NCBI GenBank assembly: GCA_024760905.1
Contig: CM045745.1
Span: forward strand, 14,391,282-14,455,281
Length of the DNA: 64,000 nucleotides
DNA from: Plotosus lineatus
Lineage: Eukaryota; Chordata; Actinopteri; Siluriformes; Plotosidae
Reading direction: 5' to 3'
Of this stretch, positions 11,801-23,193 are shown one piece after another. The notes below the pieces were generated by a model. That model ran no database searches, was not told the origin of the DNA, and was given only the letters and a program-made list of their open reading frames with translations. Each line of letters begins with the position of its first letter. Positions within the stretch are counted from its first letter, which is position 1. The position numbers and the translations under genes were made by a program.

Positions 11801-12502
11801 CTTCTTTTACTTTCGGCTGCTCCCTTCAAGGGTCGCCACAGCAAATCATCCGCCTCCACCTCACCCTGTCCTCCGCATCTTCTTTTCTGACTCCAACGAC
11901 CTTCATGTCTTCCCTCACCACATCCATAAATCTCTTCTTTGGTCTTCCTCGAGGCCTTCTGCCTGGTAGTTCCAACCTCAGCATCCTACTGCCAATATAC
12001 TCACTATCCCTCCTCTGTACATGTCCAAACCATCTCAATCTAGCCTCTCTGACTTTGTCTCCAAAACATCTGACGTGGGCTGTCCCTCTGATATACTCAT
12101 TTTTGATCCTATCCATCCTCGTTACTCCCAGAGAGAACCTCAATATTTTCATCTCTGCTACCTCCAGCTCTGCCTCCTGCCTTTTCCTCAGCGCCACTGT
12201 TTCTAAACCATACAACATCGCCGGCCTCACCACCGTCTTGTACACTTTTCCCTTCATTCTTGCTGACACTCTCCTATCGCACATCACACCGGACACTTTT
12301 CTCCAACCATTCCAGCCTGCCTGCACACGCTTCTTCACCTCTTTTCCACACTCTCCATTGCTCTGGATTGTTGAGCCTAAGTACTTAAAATCCTCCACAT
12401 TCGTTATCTCTGCTCCCTGTAACATCACCGTTCCTCCTGGGTCCTTCTCATTCACAAACATGTATTTTGACTTTCTGAGGCTAACCTTCATTCCTCTCCT
12501 TT
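11801..12502 (-). mobile_element. RTE-clade LINE, copy B, 5'-truncated
   Basis: Holds only the last about 0.7 kb of the element: C-terminal part of the RT ORF (minus strand 11826-12491, ending MICCGDP-stop) and the short 3' UTR with GAA-rich end. Very similar to the copy at 25931-29073, so probably recent. Confidence 0.85.
11826..12491 (-). pseudogene. C-terminal fragment of RTE RT protein, copy B
   Basis: An open 221-codon frame starting within the post-catalytic region (KVSLRKSKYMFVNEKDPGG), through the FKYLGSTIQSNGE and RRPRGRPKKRF blocks. It lacks the endonuclease and the catalytic RT motifs, so it is non-functional despite the open frame. Confidence 0.8.
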
Positions 12503-12807
12503 TCTAGGAGAAATTTGGAATAGCCAATTAGCCTAATGTGCCAGTGCTTTGGACTGCAGGTGGAAAATGGACTCCCTTGAGTAAACCCACTCAAGCACTG
12601 GGAGAACATGCAAACTCCCCACAGAAATGTCTGAGGTCGGGACTGGAACCCAGGACCTTTTTACTCTGAGAAGGATGTGCGATCTATTAAGCCACCGTGT
12701 AGCCATGCATGAACTCAGTGATTTATAATTCTGTTCTATAAACATGATCAAACATTTGATGGAGCAGGTTTTTTGTTCAAACTGTGTCAAAAACATGTCG
12801 TGTACAC

Positions 12808-12970
12808 CAGAGGTATCCATTTTTTTCTGCAAATGGCTGGGGTCGGTGCAGGTTTTCATTCTGACCAACCAGGAGCCATAGCTTCCAAATGTTTAAATCA
12901 ATTCATTTTCACTTCCTACTTGATTAAAATGAAAACCTGCACCCACCAAAGCCCTAAAATTGGACCCCTG
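12808..12970. mobile_element. Short hAT-like MITE
   Basis: Ends CAGAGGTATCCA and TTGGACCCCTG are imperfect inverted repeats. An internal stem pairs 'ggtgcaggttttcattc' with 'aatgaaaacctgcacc'. Flanks GTGTACAC and ATTTAGAC agree at only 5 of 8 positions, so the duplication has decayed or the boundary is off. Confidence 0.55.
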
Positions 12971-12978
12971 ATTTAGAC

Positions 12979-13654
12979 CAGGCAAATCACATAAGAATAA
13001 TTGATTATCATATACATTTCTACCCTCTGGACCCTGTTGACGGCTGCAGTTACAGTATGTTTCTGTGAACTTTTTTTTGCTATCATTAAAATACCAAGTT
13101 CCAATATAATGTCATTTTAGCAAAGGAATGCAGACAAGTGTCATCATCGCGTTCAGTATTCATGAGACCTGTTTATCTGCTGCTGGAAAATGCATATACT
13201 GCATTACCAATTATGGTTACATATGCAAAAGTTATATTATTTTACCATGACACAAAGGACAGTAAAACACATACAGTACATTTTATTGCATAAGCTAATA
13301 AGGTCTTGGTAAGAAGTGCTGCAACATTTATAGTACTGATAAGTAGAAGTGTTATTTCCCAACACTATCACACATAGAAATGACTAATGACTATCATGAC
13401 ATGTCGGTATTGGTCTGCACATCAACAACAAAAAAAAAATTGTAAAATTGTATTTCTGTTCCTTTTTTAGTTCCATCTTCCTTTTTCATTATTATTCATA
13501 GGCTGGTTTCATGCACCTTCTATTTCCTCCTTCTACATTTGTTTTTATTTTATTCGCATCCTCAGTTTAGTCTCATCACATGACTTTTGCAATTCATTAA
13601 ACTGTAAAGCAATTACCTTTTAAAATTGTGTTTTCCCATCATATCACATAGCAG
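12979..13654. other. Intergenic sequence, nothing recognised
   Basis: AT-rich, no features recognised. Confidence 0.4.
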
Positions 13655-13890
13655 GGCATGGTGGTGCAAGTCCAAAAACATGCACAATAGACTGATTGGC
13701 GGCTCCAAATCACCTCGGTAAGAGTGTAAATGGTTGTATGTACTGTATGCTGGCCCTGTAACGCTCTGGTGAGCTAGACAGCGTGTGCCACCCTGTTCAA
13801 CCAGAGTAGTCTGAGATGGGCACCAGCCTCCTCGTGACCTTAATTAGGATTAAGCAGCATAGAAAATGATTGAATTAATGGATAAATGGT
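13655..13890 (+). repeat. High-copy teleost interspersed repeat, shortened
   Basis: Head 'ggcatggtggtgcaagtcca' joined directly to the 'aaaacatgcacaatag' part and the 3' 'gattgaattaatgg' tail; the middle has been deleted. Confidence 0.6.
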
Positions 13891-13948
13891 TTCTGAATCC
13901 CTGACTTGAAAGTTTTCTGACAGCTAGAAAACAGAGTACTGTACTATG

Positions 13949-14290
13949 AAGCTCAGTTCAGTTCATTTTCTGTAAGCGCTTCATCCTAATTAGGGTCGCG
14001 GGGAGGCTGGTGCCCATCCCAGCCAACTCAGGGCGAGGGCAGAGTACACCCTGGACAGCTCGCCAGGCCATCGCAGGGCGGAAACACGCTGACGGCTTTG
14101 CAGCCTACTCTTGTCGAAAGTCAGCAATGGTTCTTTTACATGCCTCACACCATAGACAGTGAGAGACATGGTCGGCCTTTGTTAACCCAGTTAGCTGCAC
14201 TGGGGGGGACAGTGACAACCTTGTGGAGAGTGGGACTCGAACCCCCAACCTTTGGGGCGATCCGGCGCCTTACAGCACTGCCCATTGTAC
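13949..14290 (-). mobile_element. tRNA-head SINE with alternative ('cgcggggaggctgg') tail, copy 1
   Basis: The minus strand reads tRNA head, the same body as the RTE-tailed SINE up to 'gccgtcagcgtgtttcc', then a different 3' end: 'gccctgcgatggcctggcg', 'tccagggtgtactctgccc' and 'cgcgaccctaattaggatg'. It ends in 'gaaaatgaactgaac'. Confidence 0.82.
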
Positions 14291-14554
14291 TATGTATGTA
14301 TAGATCATATCTCTTAATCAAACAGCAAAGATGGATTGTGTGTCTTTATCTTTGCAGTGCGGGAAGCACCCACTTGCCTGGCAAATGAAATATTTGAGTA
14401 GAATTTGCATACTGTCTTAATGTTTGCATGAGCTTTCTTCCAGGTGAGGCAGAACAGCAACCGTTGCAGTTGAACTACTCAGTCTGCAGAATTTTGTTCA
14501 CATGAACACAAAGGATTTTTTTTGCCAATCTTATAGTTGATTTTTCGAAATGTG

Positions 14555-14745
14555 TGGTCAGACCAAACAGATGCACCATAGGCTAATAAATTTTCTCAAT
14601 TGCCCCTTGTTTGATTGTGAATGTGAGAATGTGTAGGTGTGTGCAATGACCCTATAATGTTCCGGCAGGGTGTTTGGGGTGTACCCCACCCTCACCTAAA
14701 GTCAGCTGGAATAGGCTCCAATCTTCCTGCACTATAGTACTGTAA
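14555..14745 (+). repeat. Diverged teleost interspersed repeat, 3' part
   Basis: Recognisable by 'gtgtttggggtgtacccca' and 'aataggctccaatcttcctg'; the rest is eroded. Confidence 0.5.
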
Positions 14746-15750
14746 CTGTGTAGTTTCATCTTACCATGAAAAAAATAAAAAAGTCTAACCTTAATTTGAA
14801 ATAAATGTATTCAGACAAAAATAAATCCATCATCTAGAAGTTGTTATTTTCATTAAGACATAATGTGCCTAGATTACTGGCAGACTTAAAATTATAGTAA
14901 TGACAATAGAAATAAATCAGGTTTTGAATATAAGTGGTACATTTTTCTGTTGATTTCAGTGTGTCGATACCTTCAGGCTGTAATCCAAGACACAGAGGTC
15001 AAATTCCCTTAAGGGAAATACACACAGGGAGCAATTTGTCTGGATATTCCTGGTGCTAGTTGCAAGGTGCACATTCCAGGTGCTCTTGTATATTTCCCAA
15101 AAAGCTATAACTCTTCAACAATGACAATTCATCAATGTTTCATTTCTTTTACTTAACTGATTGCACAGCTGATGGATCAGAACCAGAACCTTTATCATCT
15201 GTCTGCCTTGCTGTAGAGACTTCTAGTGAGAACGATGAATGGGTTTATCACTGATTTCCCTTTCAAAAAAATCAGATAAATCTTTATTAATAACATAAAC
15301 TGTAGTAGGTTTGTGTCCAGATAACACTTCAGATGCAAGATCAAAATGAAGCAATACAGAATGCTGCTTGTATCCCTCCTTTTAACAAGCACAATAAAAA
15401 TTCAGTTAGAAGATTTGTCTGTTTAGTTTAACATGTTAAGTGAAGTATTTATTGTTTGTCAGAATTAAATTGTAACATAATACATATAATGGGAAGAGAC
15501 ATTAGCGAAAATGAACATTCACACAAATACAACCATTATTTTTGATGTATTATCACTTTCTTAGTGTCCCATGTTTTCTTGCCTCTCCTGGCATGACTTG
15601 TTTAGGACCTGTTTAGAACCCATCTGTGATTATGCTTTGAAGTGAGAAGCTCAAGAACTAATTCTTTGTCAGTGTTTATTTGCTTTTGATACAAATTAAA
15701 AGGATAAACCAGGAGAAGAAAAGGATCATTTAAATAAATTACCCAGTAGC
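14746..15750. other. Intergenic sequence, nothing recognised
   Basis: AT-rich; no coding, RNA or repeat signal recognised. Confidence 0.4.
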
Positions 15751-15760
15751 ATTTTCTTAT

Positions 15761-18261
15761 CTTCTTCTTTCTTCTTCTTTTCCTTTTGGCTGTTCCCTTC
15801 AGGGGTCGCCACAGCAAAGGATCTGCCTCCATCTCACTCTATCCTCTGCATCTTGTACTCTTACTCCAACTACCTTCATGTCCTCCTTCACCACATCCAT
15901 AAATCTTCTCTTTGGTCTTCCTCTGGGCCTTCTGCCTGGTAGTTCCAACCTCAGCATCCTACTACCAATGTACTTACTATCCCTCCTCTGTACATGTCCA
16001 AACCATCTCAATCTAGCCTCTCTGACTTGGCCTCCAAAACATCTTACATGTGCTGTCCCTCTGATGTACTCATTCCTGATCCTATCCATCCTCGTTACAC
16101 CCAAAGAGAACCTCCACGTTTTCATCTCTGCTACCTCCAGCTCTGCCTCCTGTCTTTCCCCCAGTGCCACTGTTTCTAAACCAAACAACATCGTTGGCCT
16201 CAACACCGTCTTGTACACGTTTACCTTCATTCTTGCCGATACTCTCCTATCACACATCACACCGGACACTTTTCTCCATCCATTCCAACCTGCCTGCACA
16301 CGCTTCTTCACCTCTTTTCCACACTCTCCATTGCTCTGGATTGTTGCGCCCAAGTACTTAAAATCCTCCACCTTCTTTATCTCTGGCCCCTGTAACCTCA
16401 CCGTTCCTCTTGGGTCCTTCTCGTTCACACACATGTATTCTGTCTTACTGAGGCCAACCTTCATTCTGCTCCTTTCCAGGGCATACCTCCACCTCTCTAG
16501 ATTTCCCTCCACTTGGTCTCTGCTCTCACTACAGATCACAATGTCATCTGCAAACATCACAGTCCATGGAGATTCTTGTCTAACCTCATATGTCAGCCTG
16601 TCCATCACCATAGCAAACAAGAAGGGGCTGAGAGCTGACCCTTGATGCAGTCCCACCTCCACCTTGAACTCTTCTGTCACACCGACAGCACATCTCACCA
16701 CTGTCTTACATCTCTCACACATGTCCTGCACCACTCTAACATACTTCTCTGCCACTCCAGACTTCCTCATACAATACCACTGTTCTTCTCTCGTCACCTT
16801 GTCATATGCTTTCTCCAGATCCACAAAGGCACAATGCAACTCCCTCTAACCTTCTCTGTATTTCTCTATTAACATCCTCAAAGCAAACACTGCATCTGTG
16901 GTGCTCTTTCTTGTCATGAAACCAAACTGTTGTTCACAAATGCTGACCTTTGCCCTTAGTCTAGCTTCCACTATTCTTTCTCATAACTTCATTGTATGGC
17001 TCATCAACTTTATCCCTCTGTAGTTGCCACAACTCTGCACGTCTCCCTTGTTCTTAAAAATGGGCACCAGCACACTTCTAAATCTAGTGCTATCTCCCCT
17101 AGAAACTTCCATACCTCCACCAGTATGTCATCAGAACCAACTGCCTTTCCACTCTTCATCCTCTTCAATGCCCTCCTCACTTCACCCTTACTAATGTTTG
17201 CTACTTCCTAGTCCTCAACGGTCACCCCTTCTACTCTTTTCTCTCTCTCATTTTCCTCATTCATCAGCTCTTCAAAGTACTCTTTCCATCTTCCCAGCAC
17301 ACTTCTGTCATCAGTCAATACATTTCCCTCTCTGTCCTTTATCACTCTAACTTGCTGCATGTCTTTCCCATCTCTATTTCTCTGCTGTGCCAACCTGCAC
17401 AAATCATTTTCTCCCTCCTTACTGTCCAACCTATCATACAAGTCATCATACACCCTCTGTTTGGCCTTTGACACCGCTACCTTCGCCTTACGCTGTGTCT
17501 CCCATTTACTCCTGTTTACTCTCTTCAGTCCTCTCTATGTCCCACTTCTTCTTAGCTAACCTCTTCTTTTGTACACACTCCTGCATTTCCTCATCCCACC
17601 ACTAAGTCTCCTTATCTACTGTCCTTCCAGAGGACACACCAACTACTCTCCTACCTGTCTCCCTGATCACATTGGCTGTGGTTGGCCAGTCATCTGGAAG
17701 CACTTCCTGACTACCCAAAGTCTGTTTCAACTTCTCTTTGAAGACAACACGACACTCTTCCTTTTTTAGCTTCCACCACTTTGCCTTCTGCTCTGCCTTT
17801 GCCTTTTTCACCTTCCTCACCATCAGCTTCATCCTGCACACCCCCATCCTATGCTGTTTGGCAACACTCTCACCCACTACTACTTTGCAGTCACTGACTT
17901 CCTTCAAATTACATCACCTGCACAAGATGTAGTCTACCTGTGTGCTCCTGCCTCCGCTTTCATAAGTCACCCTATGCTCCTGTTTCTTCTGGAAGAAAGT
18001 ATTCACCACAGCCATTTCCATCCTTTTTGCAAAATCGATCAACATCCATCCTTCTGTGTTCCTGTCCTGGATACCAAATATGCTCATCACTTCCTCGTCC
18101 CCTCTGTTGCTTGCACCAACAAGTCCATTGAAGTCCACCAATGACCAGTCTTTCACCTCTGGGGGTACTCTGCATCACTTCATCTAACTCACTCCAGAAT
18201 CTCTCCTTCTCTTCTAGCTTACATCCTGCCTGTGGGGCATAAGCACTAACAACATTACAGT
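15761..18261 (-). mobile_element. RTE-clade LINE, copy C, 5'-truncated
   Basis: About 2.5 kb on the minus strand, from the GAA-rich 3' end through the RT domain into the middle of the endonuclease. Flanked by the direct repeat ATTTTCTTAT (15751-15760 and 18262-18271). The ORF is broken several times. Confidence 0.88.
15799..18178 (-). pseudogene. RTE endonuclease-RT ORF, copy C, frameshifted
   Basis: The largest open part (15799-16839, 346 codons) has the RT motifs FVDLEKAYDKV, GLHQGSALSPF and an intact catalytic FADD at about 16543-16554. Upstream parts are split into frames near 17208-17474, 17602-17907 and 17914-18178. The endonuclease N-terminus is missing, so it cannot act alone. Confidence 0.85.
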
Positions 18262-18304
18262 ATTTTCTTATATCACCATCTAAAGAGAGAATAAATGAGA
18301 GACA

Positions 18305-18307
<3 letters not shown>

Positions 18308-18388
<81 letters not shown>

Positions 18389-18414
18389 AAGAGAGAGACA
18401 GAGAGAGAGGGAGA
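18308..18414. repeat. (TG)n(GA)n compound microsatellite
   Basis: About 33 TG units followed by an interrupted GA tract. Confidence 0.97.
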
Positions 18415-18484
18415 TCTGTTCCTTTCACTAATTTTTACAGGTATGTGTAAATGGAGCACACTGCACATGTTAAATTTAGTATGT

Positions 18485-19420
18485 GGCATAACGTGCTGGT
18501 GTATTGGTTAGCAATCCCACAGTCTAGGCATGCAGATGAGATCAACTGGATATTCCAAATTGTATATACTGTAAGTGTGAATGCAAGTGTGAATATTTGT
18601 GTGTTGGCGCTCCTTTTCTGTGTTAACCCTACAATGGACTGGTAACCTATACGGGGATATTCCATCTCCTTTTCATCATTCACTCATTTGCTGAACTATG
18701 CTATTTGCTGAACGAGTACTGGCTTGCTGAACCCAAGGTTGGGGGTTCGAGTCCCACTCTCCACAAGGTTGTCACTGCCCCCCCCCCCCAGTGCGGCTAA
18801 CTGGGTTAGAGGCTAGGTTAGGCTAAAGGCGGGCCATTTCTCTCACTGTCTATGGTGAGAGACATGTAAAAGAACCGTTGCTGACTTTCGTAAAGAGTAG
18901 GCTGCAAAGTCGTCAGCGTGTTTCTGTCCCTTGCTAAAAAGGGTTGTGACAGGAAGGGCATCCGATGTAAAAACCTCTGCCAAATCAAACGTGCGAATCA
19001 AGATGATTCGCTGTGGCGACTCCCGAGTAAAAGGGAAAAAGCCGAAAGGAAGACAGACAGATAGACTCATTTGCTGAACTATGTAAATCTATAAGGGTCA
19101 CAGGGAGGCTTGAGCCTATCTTAGCTGAAACTGTGCAGCGGGGGTGGTGGTCTTGTAGTGGTGGTGCTGTTATACCCTGAACAGCTCACCAGAGCATGGC
19201 AGGGCCAACACACCTAGGGTCAATTTTGGAAGAGTCATTTAGCCTAAAGTGTGTGCCTCTGGACTGTGTGAGGAAACCAGAGTACAGTACTCATAGAAAA
19301 CCCATCCAAACACAGAGAGCATGCAAACTCCAAGACAGAAACACCATTGCCGAGCCCAGTACCCAAATACAGGACCTTCATGCTATTGGGTGGATGTGCC
19401 ACCTTCAATTCGGATATGCA
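18485..19420. repeat. Remnants of teleost interspersed repeats around a SINE insertion
   Basis: 18485-18700 is a diverged + strand copy. 19066-19420 is a minus-strand copy with the 'gtcacagggaggcttgagc' and 'gggagcatgcaaactcc'-like blocks. The SINE at 18701-19064 separates them. Confidence 0.55.
18701..19064 (+). mobile_element. tRNA-head SINE with RTE-type tail, copy 3
   Basis: Flanked by a perfect 19-base duplication ACTCATTTGCTGAACTATG (18682-18700 and 19065-19083). It shows 'ggttcgagtcccactctcc', the full body, the 'ggaagggcatccgatgtaa' block and the end 'gatgattcgctgtggcgac' followed by 'agccgaaagg'. Confidence 0.92.
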
Positions 19421-19735
19421 GCATCAAAACGCAGATATAGAGCCTAACTTACATTGTGGGATAATTTGCCCCTTTTTTCGAGAAAGTGTGCTGGAATCCT
19501 GAACCCATCCATGCCATAGATTGACATCCAGATATGTGTTTTCAGAGAAACCTCAATGACTTTGCAGAAGGGCATCATATCAAAAATTATTGGCACTATT
19601 CAACCTTTTTGCCATCATGGTGGACATCACTACCAATTAAAGGGTGAAAACAGCTGGAGCTGGTGTTTGTTCTGTTTGCTTGAATACTTTGGAAGTGCTC
19701 AGCTTGTTCAGATAAGTACAATTTAACCTACAGGT

Positions 19736-20075
19736 GGGCAGTGGCGGCAGAGTGGTATAGGTGCTGGATCACTGATCCTAAGGTTGGGGGGGTTCAAGTC
19801 CCACTCACCACAGGTTGTTCCTGTCCCCCCCAGTGCAGCTAACTGGGTTATCAAAGGCCGGCCATGTCTCTCACTGTCTATGGTGTGAGGTTCATGTAAA
19901 AGAACAATTTTTGACTTTTGACAAGAGTAGCTGCAAAGCCTTCAGCGTGTTTCCGCCCTACGATGGCCTGGTAAGCTGTCCAGGGTGTACTCTGCTCTCG
20001 CCTGGAGTCGGCTGAGATGGGCGCCGGCCTCCGTGCGACCCTAATTAGGATTAAGGGTTACAGAAAATGAACTGA
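19736..20075 (+). mobile_element. tRNA-head SINE with alternative tail, copy 2
   Basis: tRNA-like head ('ggttcaagtcccactcacc'), common body, then the 'gtccagggtgtactctgc' tail ending 'cagaaaatgaactgaac'. Confidence 0.82.
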
Positions 20076-20217
20076 ACGATGTGACCTATGTACCAGAAGA
20101 GCTGTGTTTGTGTCGGAAAGGAAAAATGAAGCGCCTTTGCCTTACAGATGTTTTGCTATGTGAAGTGTAACCTCTGTCGGTGATCAACTTCTGCATTTCA
20201 CCGCATCCGCTGCGCTA

Positions 20218-20225
20218 TGACGTCA
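20218..20225. promoter_or_regulatory. Full palindromic CRE (TGACGTCA)
   Basis: Exact match to the CREB/ATF consensus, in a GC-rich context about 380 bases upstream of the putative first-exon donor. A chance match in 64 kb is quite possible; the promoter-like context makes it worth noting. Confidence 0.45.
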
Positions 20226-20276
20226 CGCAGCCGCTGAAATCAAGCTTATATGAAGCTGCTCCAAAAAACACACCCA

Positions 20277-20349
20277 CTCAACACATACACACCACCACCA
20301 CCACCACCCCACACACACACACACACACACACTCACACACACACACACA
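20277..20349. repeat. (CCA)n/(CA)n microsatellite in the gal3st4 promoter region
   Basis: A short CCA tract followed by interrupted CA repeats. Confidence 0.95.
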
Positions 20350-20598
20350 AAGCGCGCCATCATCTCTATCTGCTGCTGCCCAGAATCCTAATCAGTACGA
20401 CCTGGACGCGGTTCCGATCCCGAACACCTACTTCCGTTCTCTTATTTCCACCTAAACTGGATCGGTACCCATGGTTCGGTCGCAGGATATCGTGGTGATT
20501 GGGTGGATCTGAAGCGTCCCTGCCGAACTTAGCCGACATGCACCAGGTCTCTGGCGACACCGGGCCAGCTTTTTCATGCTGTTCAGACTATTTCCGAG

Positions 20599-21422
20599 GT
20601 AAGCACGAGCTGAGACGCTCCATATCCACGCGCGAAGTCTACAGATGATGTGAGTGATGCTTTCTGAGATTTATTCTTTACTCGCTGAGTATTATGGGAT
20701 GGACCGATTGAGCGCAGCAGTACTGTAGCATGCGCGTCAAAACAAAAGGCTCGTCGCCTCCATCATCCCCCTCACAGTTTTCCTTTCATTTCTCATCATA
20801 TATAGGAGTTAACGTTGTGATTTGGATTTCAGGTAGTGATCGGATCTTCCTGCTGCTTCGTGCACCACGTTTCAGGATAAAGAGACGCTTGTTTTGTTCA
20901 TTCTTTAAGGAAATGGAGCCCAGACCCCCACACAATCCTCCCCTTGTTTCCCACCCCCAACATTCGTTTACATTGGATGCTGTGCGGTAACATTACCCAA
21001 GGACTGGAAACATAATTCATTTTCCCAAGTAACTGCAGCAACACAACATTAGAAGACTGTCAGAAGCTTGAGTTTTGGTTCCACATCTTTAATGCTTGGA
21101 TTCTTCATTTGGCTTTGCAGACATTTTTGGGGAAAAAAAAGGGGGGATAAGAGGAGGTCTCCACACACTCATCATTCATCCAAGTTGTTCTTCACCTGAA
21201 CATGCATGACCATAGCAAGAGCATCCAAACCTGCTGGAACATTATCCCATGAAAGCAGGTTGTTAAGTAAATACACTGAGAGTTTGTGTTCAGATCAGCT
21301 GGTTTGATATCAGATTACTTTTGCAAACATGTCTATAGAGACAAACACTGGCACCAAACAACTTGGCAAGGTGTAAACAATCTTAATTTGTTCTGGAGAA
21401 GCAGGAAGTGGGGGCAAGGTGG
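20599..21422 (+). other. gal3st4 5' intron, first part
   Basis: Mostly unique sequence right after the putative first exon. No exon-like ORF with both splice sites was recognised. Confidence 0.35.
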
Positions 21423-21752
21423 CGCAAGTTGTTGGTGGCATGGTGGTAAATGGCACTGGATTGCTGATCCTAGGGTTGGGGGTTCAAGTTTCACTCTCCC
21501 CACAAGGTTGTCACCCCCTACCCCCCCCACCCCACCACACCCACCACCCCTTCCCGGCTGCTACCTAGGTTATCAAAGGCTGGCCATATCTCTCACTGTC
21601 TATGGTGAGAGGTTTGTGTAAAAGAACCATTGCTGAGTTTCGACAAGAGTTGTGCCAGGAAGGGCATCTGACGATAAACCTCGGCCAAATCAAACATGCG
21701 ATGATTCGCTGTCGTGACCCCTGAGAAAAAGGGAAGAGCCGAAAGGAAAAGA
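21423..21752 (+). mobile_element. tRNA-head SINE with RTE-type tail, copy 4
   Basis: Head 'ggttgggggttcaagtttca', common body, then 'gaagggcatctgacgataa' and a 'gattcgctgtcgtgacccc' end with 'agccgaaaggaaaag'. The target duplication is unclear. Confidence 0.8.
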
Positions 21753-22348
21753 GGAAGTTGTTCCATAACATTTGTTGCGCAACTTGTAGTTGGAACGTAA
21801 CTGATGTCATGTAGGAATGTTTACACTTCTACAGAAGTTCCTTTAGTGTTATCGGGTCACTTCATGGGCTTTTGTGGTTGATGGATGCCTCTTAAAGAGT
21901 GATTGGCACGTGTGTTGTTCCTTTAGATTCTGGCTTGACACTGATTTGAGGGTGATTGTGTAAACACATAAGAAAGAGGATGCAATCTGCTCCGGGTGCA
22001 GGTTGTTCCAGAGCAATTTTTTTTTTGTTGCCCATGTAAAAGCAGCTTTAAATACCAAAGCTCACGAATCGACTCACTGTATCACATTTATTCCAGCAGA
22101 AATTCACGCAGGAATGAGGTTATATTCAAAAATGTAAATTATATGACACAATTTCCGACGGGATCAATGAAGTACAGTATTATGAAAAGATGCTTCACTG
22201 TATTTATAGTAAGAACTATAAATCAGTGTTATATTTCTGGATCATAAATCTTGATAATTTCCGAGGTCAGCTGCATTAGTCATCTAAAAATGTTCTGTTT
22301 AAGTACACACACACACACTGTACTTATTAGACCATAATATGTATGCAC
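21753..22348 (+). other. gal3st4 5' intron, unassigned
   Basis: No repeat family or conserved exon recognised; a short CA run lies near 22306. Confidence 0.35.
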
Positions 22349-22655
22349 ACAAGGGGCAGTGGTGGAATGGTGGTAGCTGCTGCTGGATTAAGGATCCCAA
22401 AGTTGGGGGGGTTCACGCCCCAGTGTAGCTAACTGGGTTATCAAAGGCCGGCCATGCCTCATTGTCTATGGTGAGAGGCATGTAAAAGAATCATTGTTGA
22501 CTTCCGTCAAGAGTAGATTGCATAGCCTTCAGCGTGTTTCTGCCCTGCGATGACCTGTCGAGGTGTCCAGGGTGTACTCTGCCCTCACCCAGAGTCGGCT
22601 GAGATGGGCGCCAGCTTCTTCGCGACCCTAATTAGGATTAAAGGGTTCCGAAAAT
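22349..22655 (+). mobile_element. tRNA-head SINE with alternative tail, copy 3
   Basis: The tRNA head is partly deleted (box B joined to 'cccagtgtagctaactggg'), followed by body and the 'cgcgaccctaattaggatt' tail. The flanks ATGTATGCACAC and ATGTAAACACAC may be a decayed target duplication. Confidence 0.8.
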
Positions 22656-22864
22656 GAATGTAAACACACCCACAGTACATCATGATATTCTTCCTATCCC
22701 ATCATTAGCCTGTTTGGCTGTTCCCAGTGCATTTCCCAATTTCCAAAATCCTGCTGTCCTGAATCCTGAAGTGGATATTTCATTTAAACAAGAACATTGT
22801 CCGCAGTACTTGACTAGGTTCCTGTTAAACAGTTAATAGAAAAACGTTTGTTATTGATTATAAT

Positions 22865-23193
22865 AGACATTCACTCACTTCACTTATCCCTTAACATCCG
22901 AGGATGTCATTGGGGCGCTTTCATGGCGAGATTTGGGCTGATTTGGCCTGGTGGAGCCTATTCCTCTCCAGGTCGTAGAAACACGCTGATGGCTTTGCAG
23001 CCTACTCTTTTTACGAAAGTCAGCAATGGTTCTTTTACATGCCTCTCACCATAGACAGTGAGAGACATGGCCTGCCTTTGATAACCCAATTAGCTGCACT
23101 GGGAGGGGGACAGTGACAACCTTGTGAGGACTCGAACCCCCAACCTTAGGATCAGCGATCCTGCGTCCTAACCACTAGACCACCACTTCCCGC
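22865..23193 (-). mobile_element. tRNA-head SINE with a third tail type
   Basis: The minus strand has the same tRNA head and body as the other SINEs. After 'cgtgtttct' comes 'acgacctggagaggaatag' and 'gacatcctcggatg', unlike the RTE tail and unlike the 'cgcggggaggctgg' tail. Confidence 0.75.

Larger units (their letters stand above)
11621..12705 (-). repeat. High-copy teleost repeat interrupted by an RTE insertion
   Basis: The 3' part at 11621-11800 begins with an (ATTC)n run. The 5' part resumes at about 12503 ('tttggaatagccaattagcc') and ends in the tRNA-like head near 12700. The halves are contiguous if 11801-12502 is removed. Confidence 0.75.
20171..20598 (+). promoter_or_regulatory. gal3st4: Probable gal3st4 promoter and non-coding first exon
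   Basis: This is a CpG-richer island than its surroundings, with a consensus CRE, a CCA/CA microsatellite, and then sequence ending in CCGAG|GTAAGC, a near-ideal splice donor with GT at 20599-20600. It is 3.5 kb upstream of the first coding exon on the same strand. An ATG at 20538 inside it is not in frame with the gal3st4 start after splicing to 24066, so it would be an upstream ORF. Inference from base composition and donor only; RNA data would be decisive. Confidence 0.5.
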
